From an archaeon (GTDB lineage: Archaea; Aenigmatarchaeota; Aenigmatarchaeia; QMZP01; JAFGSV01), in contig JANQNF010000037.1 of the NCBI GenBank assembly GCA_028279705.1, positions 1 through 50,173 on the forward strand: 50,173 bases of DNA, read 5' to 3'. Every line of letters starts with the position of its first letter. Positions within the stretch are counted from its first letter, which is position 1. Position numbers and translations under genes: made by a program. A model generated the notes under the pieces. The model saw nothing but the letters and a program-made list of their open reading frames with translations. It was not told the DNA's origin and did not search any database. Below are positions 27,817 to 35,591 of the stretch, piece after piece.

Positions 27817-27847
27817 ATGATATAAATAACGGAATTCAAGGTTATAT
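27817..27847. promoter_or_regulatory. Overlapping divergent promoters
   Basis: The 41-bp gap holds TATAAATAA at about 27820-27828, about 25 bp before the rightward ATG at 27849, and a second TATA-like element (GATATAACC on the minus strand, about 27838-27846) suited to the leftward gene. The two promoters overlap, so the cation permease and the RibL-like gene may compete for initiation. Confidence 0.5.
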
Positions 27848-27848
27848 C

Positions 27849-28253
27849 ATGTTCAGAAAGACCAAGGTCCTTGCGGGTGGCGCGTTCAATATCCTCCACC
27901 CGGGCCACATACATTTCCTGCGTGAAGCAAAAGCGCTCGGCGACAGTCTGATCGTTGTAATAGCGTCTGACAAAACTGTCACCAAGAACAAGGACAGGCT
28001 CCTTTTCCCGGCTAGGGAAAGGGGCGAACGCGTAGATGCACTGTCTTTCGTCGACAATGTCGTGACAGGTGATGAAAACGACATGTCCATTGTCGTCAGG
28101 GAGATAAAGCCCGACATAGTGGCAATAGGATACGACCAGGACGAAAAATCCACCCGAAAGATACTTGACAAAGCGGGGACAGACTGCAGAATTGTGAGGA
28201 TAGGAAAGTTAAAGGAATACTCGACCAAAAAGATAATGGGTGAAAAAAAGTGA
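27849..28253 (+). CDS. ribL: Archaeal FAD synthase-like cytidylyltransferase-family protein
   Basis: This 134-aa nucleotidyltransferase has the family signature HPGH (residues 17-20) after a GGAFNIL strand and a GYDQ motif near residue 97. In Archaea this single-domain group includes RibL, which transfers AMP from ATP to FMN to give FAD, and glycerol-3-phosphate cytidylyltransferase-like proteins. The length and the LREAKALGD segment fit RibL-like members. The usual Asp after GGTF is replaced (GGAFN), a small departure from the canonical motif. The gene overlaps the next start (GTGA). Confidence 0.75.
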   Translation: MFRKTKVLAGGAFNILHPGHIHFLREAKALGDSLIVVIASDKTVTKNKDRLLFPARERGERVDALSFVDNVVTGDENDMSIVVREIKPDIVAIGYDQDEKSTRKILDKAGTDCRIVRIGKLKEYSTKKIMGEKK

Positions 28254-28726
28254 AGAAAGGTCAGATGTGGACGCTTGACATGGCACTTTCGCTTATCATA
28301 TTTTTCAGTGCAATGATATCTGCTGTGTTTGCATGGAACTACATAAGCACAGATGCGGTCCAGACACAGGAGATGAAAGAAATGCAGCTTAGCGTCCTCA
28401 CGCTTTCAGATTCAATCCTGCGCACACCCGGAGTCCCAGCTGACTGGAACGAGAGTACTGTGAAGGTCATAGGTCTTGTAAATGATGAAAACATACTGGC
28501 TGACTCCAAGGTAAGAAGCTTCACCAACATGAGCTACAGCACCGCGCGCTCTCTTCTCGGCGTGTACCCGTATGATTTCTACTTCGAGATAAAGGACGTC
28601 AACGGCACAGTGTATGGGAATACGACATTCCCGGTGTCGTCAGACGCATCCATAGTTGTACCGGCAGAAAGGTATGCGATGTACAACGGAAGGATAGTCA
28701 AGGTAAAATTCGTCATGTGGGCATGA
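28250..28726 (+). CDS. Pilin-like protein with class III signal peptide
   Basis: The 158-aa product starts with GTG overlapping the previous stop (GTGA). Its N-terminus MKKGQMWTLDMALSLIIFFS carries a KG/Q prepilin peptidase-type cleavage site directly followed by a 20-residue hydrophobic helix, the hallmark of archaeal type IV pilin-like proteins. The rest is a small, partly beta domain with two or three N-x-S/T sequons. It could be a pseudopilin or a minor pilin on the cell surface. No assembly ATPase or membrane platform of a pilus system is present in this window. The coupling to a RibL-like gene has no obvious functional logic. Confidence 0.78.
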   Translation: MKKGQMWTLDMALSLIIFFSAMISAVFAWNYISTDAVQTQEMKEMQLSVLTLSDSILRTPGVPADWNESTVKVIGLVNDENILADSKVRSFTNMSYSTARSLLGVYPYDFYFEIKDVNGTVYGNTTFPVSSDASIVVPAERYAMYNGRIVKVKFVMWA

Positions 28727-28741
28727 CTGTTAGCTGGTTCT

Positions 28742-28751
28742 GAAATATAAG
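28742..28751 (+). promoter_or_regulatory. TATA box for the MscS gene
   Basis: GAAATATAAG is centred about 26 bp before the ATG at 28773, implying a leaderless mRNA. Confidence 0.6.
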
Positions 28752-28772
28752 CCAAGAAACCAAATAATTTTC

Positions 28773-29633
28773 ATGATGGATTTGGCAGCGATTTTCAACA
28801 TGGCAGTTTCGCAGTTCCCGGTTGTGATCAACACGATGGTGATACTGGTGGCGGCACTGATTTTTTACAAACTAGTCACAAGGGCACTTCGGGGAATAGT
28901 GCTCTCCAAGGCAAAGACGAAAAAGCAGAAGAGTAACGCGCTGGTATTCCTGAGCCTGTGGAAGTATGCATTCGTGATAATACTCATAATAGGCCTCATA
29001 TTCTATCTTGGCGGCGACATAACGGGTCTTGGCGTCTGGGCAGGTCTCATGACGGCAGCACTTGGATGGGCACTCCAGAAACCGATAACAGGCGTCGCCG
29101 GATGGGTGATGGTAATAGTGAAGAGGCCGTTTGAGATAGGTGACAGGATAGAGATACAGGGCGTCAAGGGAGACGTGTCAGAGATAACACTTACCCACAT
29201 ATACCTAAAAGAAGTCGGCGGGACAATTGCAAGTGAGGAAAGTTCGGGAAGGACCATCCTCATACCGAATTCGAAGCTTTTCGAGCAGGACATAATAAAC
29301 TACACAATGAAGGACGACTACATACTTGACCAGGTCGTGACCGCCGTGACCTATGAAAGCAACATGGAGAAGGCCATAAAGATATGCGAGAGTGCAGCAA
29401 AGAAGGTCACAAGAGACTTCATAGAGGAAATGCCCCAGAAACCTTACATAAGGACATTCTTCCAGCCGTCAGGAATAGACATCAAGATAAGATATTACGT
29501 CCATCCGGCCCAGAGGATACGCGTCGCAAGCGACATAACCCAGGAGATATTCAGGAAGGTAAGCGAAGAAAAGGACATAGAGTTTGCCTACCCGCACACA
29601 GAGGTTGTTCTCAGAAAGAAGGGCAAGAAGTAA
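28773..29633 (+). CDS. mscS: MscS-family mechanosensitive channel
   Basis: The 286-aa protein has three membrane helices (about 19-43, 62-81 and 88-116). The third is the pore-lining helix with small residues (GLMTAALGWALQKPITG), followed directly by the conserved RPFEIGDRIEI entry to the beta domain. A cytoplasmic alpha/beta cage completes the fold. MscS channels open under membrane tension and release solutes on hypo-osmotic shock. The length is typical of the minimal family. The PN motif (IPNSKLFEQDIINYT) is intact, so the channel is probably functional. It is monocistronic with its own TATA box. Confidence 0.95.
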   Translation: MMDLAAIFNMAVSQFPVVINTMVILVAALIFYKLVTRALRGIVLSKAKTKKQKSNALVFLSLWKYAFVIILIIGLIFYLGGDITGLGVWAGLMTAALGWALQKPITGVAGWVMVIVKRPFEIGDRIEIQGVKGDVSEITLTHIYLKEVGGTIASEESSGRTILIPNSKLFEQDIINYTMKDDYILDQVVTAVTYESNMEKAIKICESAAKKVTRDFIEEMPQKPYIRTFFQPSGIDIKIRYYVHPAQRIRVASDITQEIFRKVSEEKDIEFAYPHTEVVLRKKGKK

Positions 29634-29646
29634 GATCCGGCTCAAC

Positions 29647-29654
29647 CATTTAAA
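29647..29654 (+). promoter_or_regulatory. TATA box for the OB-HD nuclease gene
   Basis: ATTTAAAT lies about 26 bp before the ATG at 29676, consistent with leaderless transcription. Confidence 0.6.
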
Positions 29655-29675
29655 TCACATACCCAAGATAATCAC

Positions 29676-30665
29676 ATGAAGAAGCAGTTTGTGAATTCTC
29701 TGACAAAGAACGGGGAGCAGGTGGACGACACATTCGCGGTCAAGTTCAAGAAGCCCCCCGTCGCCTACAAGGGAGCTGACAAGAAGGGCAAATGGTTCGA
29801 GCTGAGGCTTTCTGACAGGACGGGCGAGATAAGCGCCAAGTACTGGGGCAGGGACGACCACCAGACCGACAGGGCATATGCAAACATAGACCGGGGGGAC
29901 ATCGTCCACGTAACCGGCATGGTGCAGGAATTCCCGCAGGGCAGCGGAAACTTCTCGTTTTCCGTGGATCCCATGAAAGGCGGCATAAGGAAATGCGAGC
30001 AGGGAGAATATGCTGCCGAGGACTTCGTTGCCAAGTCAAGCAAGGACACCGGCCAGATGCTGGAAGATGTCAGGACGATGCTTTCTGCTGTTAAGAACGA
30101 GCATCTGCGGAAGGTTGCGGATGCGTTCCTAAGCGACAGTGCTTTCATGGATATATTCTCAAAGGCGCCCGCTGCCATGGAATACCACCAGAACTATATA
30201 GGAGGACTATTGGAGCACACCCTCAACTCTATGAAGATAGGCAGTGCGCTTTGTGACATCCACAAGGATCTCGACAGAGACTTGGTCATAACAGGGACTT
30301 TCATCCACGACATAGGAAAGATAAAGGAGCTTGAAGTGTCAGGTGGCGTGATAGACGTGACAGCAGAAGGCATGATGATAGGCCACATAACCAAGGGCTA
30401 CGAGATGCTGACAAAGAAGATCGAAGCGATTTCTGGGTTCCCTGAAGAACTGAAGCTGAAACTGCAACACATCATGATAAGCCACCACGGAAAGGTGGAA
30501 TACGGTGCTGTCAAGCAGCCACAGTTTCCAGAGGCGCTCGCGATATTCTACGCCGACGATGCCGACGCCCAGATAGATCTTCACCTCCGTCTGAGGCGCG
30601 AGGCCAACACAGACGACCAGTGGATATGGAGCAACAAGATAAAGGGCCACATCTACCTGAAGTGA
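29676..30665 (+). CDS. YhaM-like OB-fold / HD-domain 3'-5' exoribonuclease
   Basis: The 329-aa product has an N-terminal OB fold (about residues 18-110; WFELRLSDRTGEISAKYWG) and a C-terminal HD phosphohydrolase domain with its metal ligands visible: EHTLNSM near 184, the HD dyad H211-D212 in FIHDIGK, ISHHG near 268 and YADDADAQ near 290. This order matches bacterial YhaM (CBF1-like), a single-strand 3'-5' exonuclease acting on RNA or DNA. Archaeal members exist but are poorly characterised. It has its own TATA box and is flanked by unrelated genes. Function is assigned by family; the substrate in this lineage is not known. Confidence 0.88.
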   Translation: MKKQFVNSLTKNGEQVDDTFAVKFKKPPVAYKGADKKGKWFELRLSDRTGEISAKYWGRDDHQTDRAYANIDRGDIVHVTGMVQEFPQGSGNFSFSVDPMKGGIRKCEQGEYAAEDFVAKSSKDTGQMLEDVRTMLSAVKNEHLRKVADAFLSDSAFMDIFSKAPAAMEYHQNYIGGLLEHTLNSMKIGSALCDIHKDLDRDLVITGTFIHDIGKIKELEVSGGVIDVTAEGMMIGHITKGYEMLTKKIEAISGFPEELKLKLQHIMISHHGKVEYGAVKQPQFPEALAIFYADDADAQIDLHLRLRREANTDDQWIWSNKIKGHIYLK

Positions 30666-30755
30666 CATAGCGGTGCTGCAACGCGAATATAATTACTCAT
30701 ACTGCTAAATAAAATATATAGCATATGTTTATATCCGTACATAACAACACCTTCT

Positions 30756-30959
30756 ATGACAGACTTGCTCAATCCATCAGGTATCGTTACTTTTCCTGAA
30801 ATCGAAGGAATACCCGAAGAATACAGAGGCCAATCAGTTATGGTTAGTAAGAAGGGAAATGGATTTTATGTTGGCGATGTTCAATTAAATGGTTCTGCTG
30901 CCAGAATAGCTTCTCAATATATTCACGGCATGCTAAGGCACTATCTTTCCAGCAGATAA
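30756..30959 (+). CDS. Small hypothetical protein, 67 aa
   Basis: No family was recognised. The sequence has a strand-rich first half (VTFPEIEGIPEEYRGQSVM) and a C-terminal helix (AARIASQYIHGMLRHYL), a plausible small globular domain. A TATA element (TTTATAT, about 30729-30735) lies about 25 bp before the ATG, supporting a real leaderless gene. It is convergent with the small minus-strand gene 14 bp away. Base composition is more A+T-rich than the adjacent nuclease gene. Confidence 0.6.
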   Translation: MTDLLNPSGIVTFPEIEGIPEEYRGQSVMVSKKGNGFYVGDVQLNGSAARIASQYIHGMLRHYLSSR

Positions 30960-30972
30960 CTTTATTCAAATC

Positions 30973-31233
30973 TCACAACTCGAATTCCAGAACCTTGTAC
31001 TTGACCTTGACCTTGTAGCCGGCTGCCTTTATGGCCTGTATGATGTACTTACTGACTCCCCGCTTCTTTCCTATCTGCTGTATGCCTATCTCCAGCGCCA
31101 CTATAGGGTCTTTTACCTCGATTACTATCTCCATCGGATTTAATACTATGTCTATTGCAGGCTTTCCCTCAAAAGCGAGATTGAACCTTAACCTCCCGTC
31201 AAGCATCTCAAGTATATCGGTTATTTTACTCAT
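30973..31233 (-). CDS. Small hypothetical protein, 86 aa
   Basis: No family was recognised. The protein is soluble, with alternating strands and helices (LRFNLAFEGKPAIDIVLNP, then a KVKVKYKVLEFEL C-terminal strand) and no signal or membrane segment. It sits 31 bp downstream of a second small gene on the same strand, so the two form a probable two-gene unit divergent from the HerA-like ATPase. Size and pairing suggest two subunits of one small complex; this is inference. Confidence 0.62.
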   Translation of the reverse strand: MSKITDILEMLDGRLRFNLAFEGKPAIDIVLNPMEIVIEVKDPIVALEIGIQQIGKKRGVSKYIIQAIKAAGYKVKVKYKVLEFEL

Positions 31234-31264
31234 GAGAACCAGAAATTCCCAGTTTTAATGAAAA

Positions 31265-31453
31265 TCACTTTTTCTTCTTTGGCGGCACTATAGTGAGCTC
31301 GACGTTTCCGTTCACCTTTACTGCAGTGTCACCCAAGTCGAACTTTATGCCGTCGAGGTTCACGTTTGCTGAAGTCTCCTTCCCCTCCATAAGGCTAAGG
31401 AACTTGACAAGCAACTCTTCCTTGTTCTTGAGTATTTCTTCAATGAAACCCAT
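31265..31453 (-). CDS. Small hypothetical protein, 62 aa
   Basis: It has an N-terminal helix (MGFIEEILKNKEELLVKFLS) followed by two or three strands and a basic tail (PPKKKK). The start is backed by a minus-strand Shine-Dalgarno (GGAGGTG, 31459-31465) a few bases before the ATG. The VNLDGIKFDLGDTAVKVNG segment looks like a small beta sheet. No family was recognised. It is transcribed divergently from the HerA/DUF87 ATPase across an 83-bp promoter region. Confidence 0.62.
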   Translation of the reverse strand: MGFIEEILKNKEELLVKFLSLMEGKETSANVNLDGIKFDLGDTAVKVNGNVELTIVPPKKKK

Positions 31454-31499
31454 CAGTCACACCTCCGTGTGTTATTTTCGTTAAATAAATATACCCCGA

Positions 31500-31531
31500 G
31501 CCAATTAATAAATGACATTCTGGGAAGGAGC
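31500..31531 (+). promoter_or_regulatory. Promoter and Shine-Dalgarno of the HerA-like ATPase gene
   Basis: A TATA-like AATTAATAAAT (31502-31512) is followed by GGAAGGAG (31524-31531), 5 nt before the ATG at 31537. The gene has both a promoter and a ribosome site, unlike the leaderless neighbours. Confidence 0.55.
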
Positions 31532-31536
31532 TTTCT

Positions 31537-32829
31537 ATGGTTGAAAATATCATTGTTGGACGCGACAAGGACGACATCAAGAAGTACGGCGAGAAGGGGA
31601 CAGCTTTCATAGGAAAGCACATCGTCGGAAAGGGCGAGGACGCGCACCTCACCAATCCCATACTCATGGATGTGACCAGGCCTCACGTTGTTTTGGTGGC
31701 GGGCAAACGTGGAAGTGGCAAAAGCTACAGCGCCGCTTTAATAGCCGAGGAAATACTCGCGCTTCCAGAAAACATAAGGCAGAATCTTGCTGTCGTGTTC
31801 TTCGACACCATGGGTATATACTGGTCAATGAAGAATCCCAATGAAAGAGACAAGGATACACTTCTCCAGTGGGGCCTGAAACCAGAGGGAATGCCTGTAA
31901 AGCTTTTCGTGCCAAAGGGATATGCTCAGGATTATGAGGATGCTGGCGTGACATTTGATAATACATTCAATCTTGTATGTTCCGATCTTTCCGCTGAAGA
32001 ATGGGTCCTCACGTTCGGTTTCTCTTTCGTTGACGAATTCGGCAGTACCATAGAAAGAGTGATAAAAAAGATAAAGAAAGACAAAGGAAGCAGCTATTCC
32101 ATACCGGACATAATAGCCTACATAGAAGCTGACGAGAAGGCAGAAAGGAAGGTCAAGGATTCGATTGTGAACAGGTTCAGCGCTGCGGAAGGCTGGGGAG
32201 TGTTTGGTAAGACTGGCACTCGTGTAGAAGACATAGTGCAGCCGGGAACAGTATCAATTATTGACGTTTCACACTACATGCAGATTTCCGAGGGCTGGTC
32301 AGTTCGTCCCATGATAATAGGAATGCTTTCAAGGAAGATATATCATGCGAGATCAATGGCAAGAAAAGCTGAAGAGCTCGAAGTCATGACAGGAGAAACA
32401 AGGCAGACCATGCCTATGGTATGGATCATCAGCGATGAAAGTCATCAATTTTTGCCTGAGGAAGGCAAGACCGCCGCCACTGAACCCTTGCTGACGCTTG
32501 TAAAGCAGGGAAGGGAACCGGGTATATCGCTGCTTTTCATAACACAGAGGCCCGACAAGCTGAACCATGACGCACTCGCCCAGTCTGACATAGTGATAGC
32601 CCACAGACTCACAGCAGAAGCCGACCTTACTGCGCTGAGGAGCATTATGCAGACTTACATGCTCGATGACATACAGGAGTACATAAACGCCCTTCCAAGG
32701 AAGAAGGGTGTTGCAATAGTTCTTGATGACAATTCAGAAAGAATATATCCGATTCAATGTAGACCGAGAAAGAGCTGGCACGCCGGCGGGTCACCGATAG
32801 CCATAAAGGACGTCGGTATACTCGGTTGA
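31537..32829 (+). CDS. HerA/DUF87-family ATPase
   Basis: This 430-aa P-loop ATPase of the HerA-FtsK group has a beta-barrel-like N-terminus, Walker A GKRGSGKS (residues 56-63), a VVFFDTMGIYWS strand, Walker B WIISDESHQFLP (D300-E301), and downstream VKQGREPG and FITQRP segments with the sensor residues of the group. Such hexameric motors pump DNA or protein, or work with nucleases in DNA repair (HerA-NurA). No NurA or Mre11/Rad50 gene is nearby. The next gene, a beta-propeller protein, starts 30 bp later with its own TATA box. The two ATPases in this window (this and the giant fusion) belong to the same broad superfamily but are not close copies. Confidence 0.9.
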   Translation: MVENIIVGRDKDDIKKYGEKGTAFIGKHIVGKGEDAHLTNPILMDVTRPHVVLVAGKRGSGKSYSAALIAEEILALPENIRQNLAVVFFDTMGIYWSMKNPNERDKDTLLQWGLKPEGMPVKLFVPKGYAQDYEDAGVTFDNTFNLVCSDLSAEEWVLTFGFSFVDEFGSTIERVIKKIKKDKGSSYSIPDIIAYIEADEKAERKVKDSIVNRFSAAEGWGVFGKTGTRVEDIVQPGTVSIIDVSHYMQISEGWSVRPMIIGMLSRKIYHARSMARKAEELEVMTGETRQTMPMVWIISDESHQFLPEEGKTAATEPLLTLVKQGREPGISLLFITQRPDKLNHDALAQSDIVIAHRLTAEADLTALRSIMQTYMLDDIQEYINALPRKKGVAIVLDDNSERIYPIQCRPRKSWHAGGSPIAIKDVGILG

Positions 32830-32838
32830 TTTTTATTT
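32830..32838 (+). promoter_or_regulatory. TATA box for the beta-propeller gene
   Basis: TTTTTATTT begins right after the ATPase stop and is centred about 26 bp before the ATG at 32860. This gene can be transcribed separately and leaderless. Confidence 0.5.
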
Positions 32839-32859
32839 CTACGCCCCAAAAACACGGTC

Positions 32860-34155
32860 ATGGACGATCACAATATGGCATTTGACGACTTCTCGGTCGA
32901 GATGTCAGAACTTGAACTGAAAAAGAAAAACGATCTCAATGCGGCCTGGTGGGGAATAACTGAAGGAGGAAGCATAGAGACCAGGCCGGTTTTATATAAT
33001 GATACAATTATCTTCGGTAGCGCTAATCATAACATATACGCCGTAGAAATCAACGCTCTGAATGAGAGATGGAAATTAAAAACTGGGTCATTTATCTTAT
33101 CATCCAGTCCTGTGATATACGGGAATTCGGTCATTATAGGTTCCTACGACAAGAATGTATACTGCGTTGATGCGAAGAATGGAGAACTGAAATGGAAATT
33201 CAAAACGCAGGGTGAGATCGCATCTCCTGGTGTCGTGCATGATGGACTATTCTTTATCACCGGAAGGGACATGATGCTATACGCTCTTGATTGCGAGACT
33301 GGTGAACTCGTATGGAAATTCAAGACGTACAACTCCAACGTATCCGAACCGGTAATACACAATGACACTTTAATACTTCATTCCAGTGACAGGAACCTCT
33401 ATTGCCTAAACTGCAGGGACGGTAGCCTTTTATGGAAATACACCGCAGAGGAAGAGCTGGTTTCTGACGTAGCCTTTCCCATACAAGACGACATCCTTTA
33501 CTTTGGAAGCACTGGCGGTATCCTATATGCCATGGACCTTAATACCCAGGTAATAAAGTGGAAATTCTATGTAGGCGATTACGGGATAAGCAAAGCCGGA
33601 ATTGTGCTTGATGATATGCTGATCCAGCCAACAAACAAAGGGATACTTTATGCAATTTCAACAGACGGGAACGTTTTATGGAAATTCATGAGAGAAGAGT
33701 CAGTTGGTGGAGTCGTAACGGACGGCGATAGAATATATGTAAGCGGCGGTGAAAATAACTTCTTCTACTGCCTTGACAAGGACGGTAGTGAAGTCTGGAA
33801 GTTCAAGACTCAGGGATACAACTGGTCACCTGCGGTCATAAAAGATGGTTTTGTGTATTTTGGATCGTACGACTGCAACCTGTACAAGCTGGACAAGATT
33901 ACTGGTGATCTGGCTGCCAAATTCAACTGCCCTGGGGGCGTCTCTACCTATCCGGACTGGAAGGAGTATTTTGAAGTAAGCGTGAGTATACCGGAAACGG
34001 AAGTAGAGGAGATTCAAAAGCAGAGATATTCAGTCACTGAAAGTACTGATGAAGAAAGCACGAGCGAGTACAAGACGCGGATAACCTATCAGGTGAGTAC
34101 GCAGTACTCATCGAAGGGTAAGTACCAGATCGATTCTAGAGAAGAAGCTTTCTGA
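32860..34155 (+). CDS. Cytosolic PQQ-like beta-propeller protein
   Basis: The 431-aa protein has eight repeats of about 40 residues typical of the PQQ-like/BamB-type propeller. Seven carry the W.F/Y signature (RWKLKTGS, KWKFKTQGE, VWKFKTYNS, LWKYTAEEE, KWKFYVGDY, LWKFMREES, VWKFKTQGY) and the eighth is degenerate (AAKFNCPGG). No signal peptide is present, so it is probably cytosolic, unlike BamB and quinoprotein dehydrogenases. PQQ-ligating residues cannot be asserted. After residue 370 a Ser/Thr/Glu-rich tail of about 60 residues looks disordered. It follows the HerA-like ATPase and may be its protein-binding partner. The A+T content is a little higher than in nearby genes. Confidence 0.88.
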   Translation: MDDHNMAFDDFSVEMSELELKKKNDLNAAWWGITEGGSIETRPVLYNDTIIFGSANHNIYAVEINALNERWKLKTGSFILSSSPVIYGNSVIIGSYDKNVYCVDAKNGELKWKFKTQGEIASPGVVHDGLFFITGRDMMLYALDCETGELVWKFKTYNSNVSEPVIHNDTLILHSSDRNLYCLNCRDGSLLWKYTAEEELVSDVAFPIQDDILYFGSTGGILYAMDLNTQVIKWKFYVGDYGISKAGIVLDDMLIQPTNKGILYAISTDGNVLWKFMREESVGGVVTDGDRIYVSGGENNFFYCLDKDGSEVWKFKTQGYNWSPAVIKDGFVYFGSYDCNLYKLDKITGDLAAKFNCPGGVSTYPDWKEYFEVSVSIPETEVEEIQKQRYSVTESTDEESTSEYKTRITYQVSTQYSSKGKYQIDSREEAF

Positions 34156-34249
34156 CTTAGAAATCATTACGGGCTCAGAAGCTACCTAGGAAATCATCCT
34201 TACGTCATTCTGGAGCGTTTTCCTCATCGCCCTTCATTGTTTTGGGAAA

Positions 34250-34260
34250 ACGTTTTAAAA
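34250..34260 (+). promoter_or_regulatory. TATA box that fixes the start of the next coil gene
   Basis: GTTTTAAAAAG is centred about 27 bp before the ATG at 34281. The upstream ATG at 34242 would precede the promoter, so 34281 is the better start. Confidence 0.6.
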
Positions 34261-34280
34261 AGGCCGACATTATTCTTAGT

Positions 34281-35591
34281 ATGGGTTTTCTTGGAATTTT
34301 CGGCAAAAAGAAGGAAGAGCCGGTCAAGCCAGAGATGCCGGCGGAGAAGGTTTCCCTTGAGGTTCCCGCTGTCGCGGGATGGATAGACTCGAGGTTTGAG
34401 GGCGAGATAGAGTCCGAGAGGATGATGTTCTGCGACCTTTCAAGGCAGTTAATGTCAATGACTGCAGACCTGCAGAACATAATAAATAGCATGCGGGGCA
34501 AGGAATTCGAGAAAGGCGACAGGATGTACGCTGCCGTGAACATGATAAAGGACACGTGGGCAAAGAAGGCGCTGAACAGCATTACAGTCTATCGGAGAGA
34601 CGTGAACGAGGAGGCCGTTTCCCTGGGAACCATGAACTTTTCTGACTTCAGGAGCGTTTACCATGGCGCGACAAAGCTCATGAACGACATCAACATGATA
34701 CCGAAACAGAAAATAGTGCTGCGCAGGTATTTCGAGAAAGAGAGCAACAAAATGGGAGAAATACTCAAAACAATGGGCGAGAAGATGGAAGAGATGCGCA
34801 CGATCATGGGGCAGAACACCAAGCTAAAGATACTAAGCAATGTCGAAAAGATGATAGACGAATCCAACAAGCTCGCCGACGAAGTGCCGGTTCTGGTGAA
34901 GGACATTGAGGAACTTGAAGACAAGCTCAAATGGAAGAAGAAGGAGCTGTCGGAAGCCAGGAATACCGTGAGTGAAGTCGACAAGAGTCCGGAATGGGGA
35001 GAGCTGGACGAGCTGAAGAAGGAACTGGACGCATGTTCCCGCAAAAAGGACGAGCTGGAAAACAGGGTGACAGGAAAACTCGGTGACCTGAAGAGGACGA
35101 TGAAGCTCTTTGCACATGACTGCAAGGACCTCGACAAGCTTGAGAAGAAGCTTGCAGGAAACCTTTCCCATTCTCCGCTGAAGACTTACCTCTCAACAGA
35201 TCCATCACAGATACAGGAACTGTTCAAGAAGTTCATACTTAGCACAAAGACCGGCGGATTCACGTTGTCGAAAAAGGACGGCGACAAGGTCCGCATCATA
35301 GACGAAATCGTCAAGTCAGGATGGCTTGCCATAGATAAGTCGAAGTACGACGACCTGAACGATAAGTGTGATTCTTTCAGCAAGAAGATGGCAAAGATAG
35401 AGGTGAACGTACAGAAGAAGGACGCTCTGAGGACAGCTGAAAAGGCGGGATCTGAACTGGAACGCGTCGAGCGTGAAAGGGAAGAAACCGAAAGGAAAAT
35501 GAGCGCCAAGAAAGCGGAGATCGAAAAGAAGAAAAACGAGATTTCAGAATACATAATGAACGAACTCGGCGCCGAGGTCGAGGTGTTATGA
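34281..35591 (+). CDS. Coiled-coil protein, 436 aa
   Basis: The chosen start gives MGFLGIFGKKKEEPVKPEMP, a short hydrophobic and basic head that could bind membrane peripherally. Residues about 35-160 form a helical bundle-like region (ERMMFCDLSRQLMSMTADLQ). Coils occupy about 165-300, a small globular insert lies near 300-350 (TKTGGFTLSKKDGDKVRI), and a last coil runs to the end. No family was recognised. Its stop overlaps the start of the aldo/keto reductase gene (ATGA), so the pair is translationally coupled even though their roles look unrelated. A frame from 34242 adds 13 residues but lies before the TATA element. Confidence 0.8.
   Translation: MGFLGIFGKKKEEPVKPEMPAEKVSLEVPAVAGWIDSRFEGEIESERMMFCDLSRQLMSMTADLQNIINSMRGKEFEKGDRMYAAVNMIKDTWAKKALNSITVYRRDVNEEAVSLGTMNFSDFRSVYHGATKLMNDINMIPKQKIVLRRYFEKESNKMGEILKTMGEKMEEMRTIMGQNTKLKILSNVEKMIDESNKLADEVPVLVKDIEELEDKLKWKKKELSEARNTVSEVDKSPEWGELDELKKELDACSRKKDELENRVTGKLGDLKRTMKLFAHDCKDLDKLEKKLAGNLSHSPLKTYLSTDPSQIQELFKKFILSTKTGGFTLSKKDGDKVRIIDEIVKSGWLAIDKSKYDDLNDKCDSFSKKMAKIEVNVQKKDALRTAEKAGSELERVEREREETERKMSAKKAEIEKKKNEISEYIMNELGAEVEVL

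Noticed and set aside
31537-32829. Assignment as herA in a HerA-NurA repair operon
   Set aside because: No NurA, Mre11 or Rad50 gene is adjacent, so only the superfamily is claimed and no symbol given.
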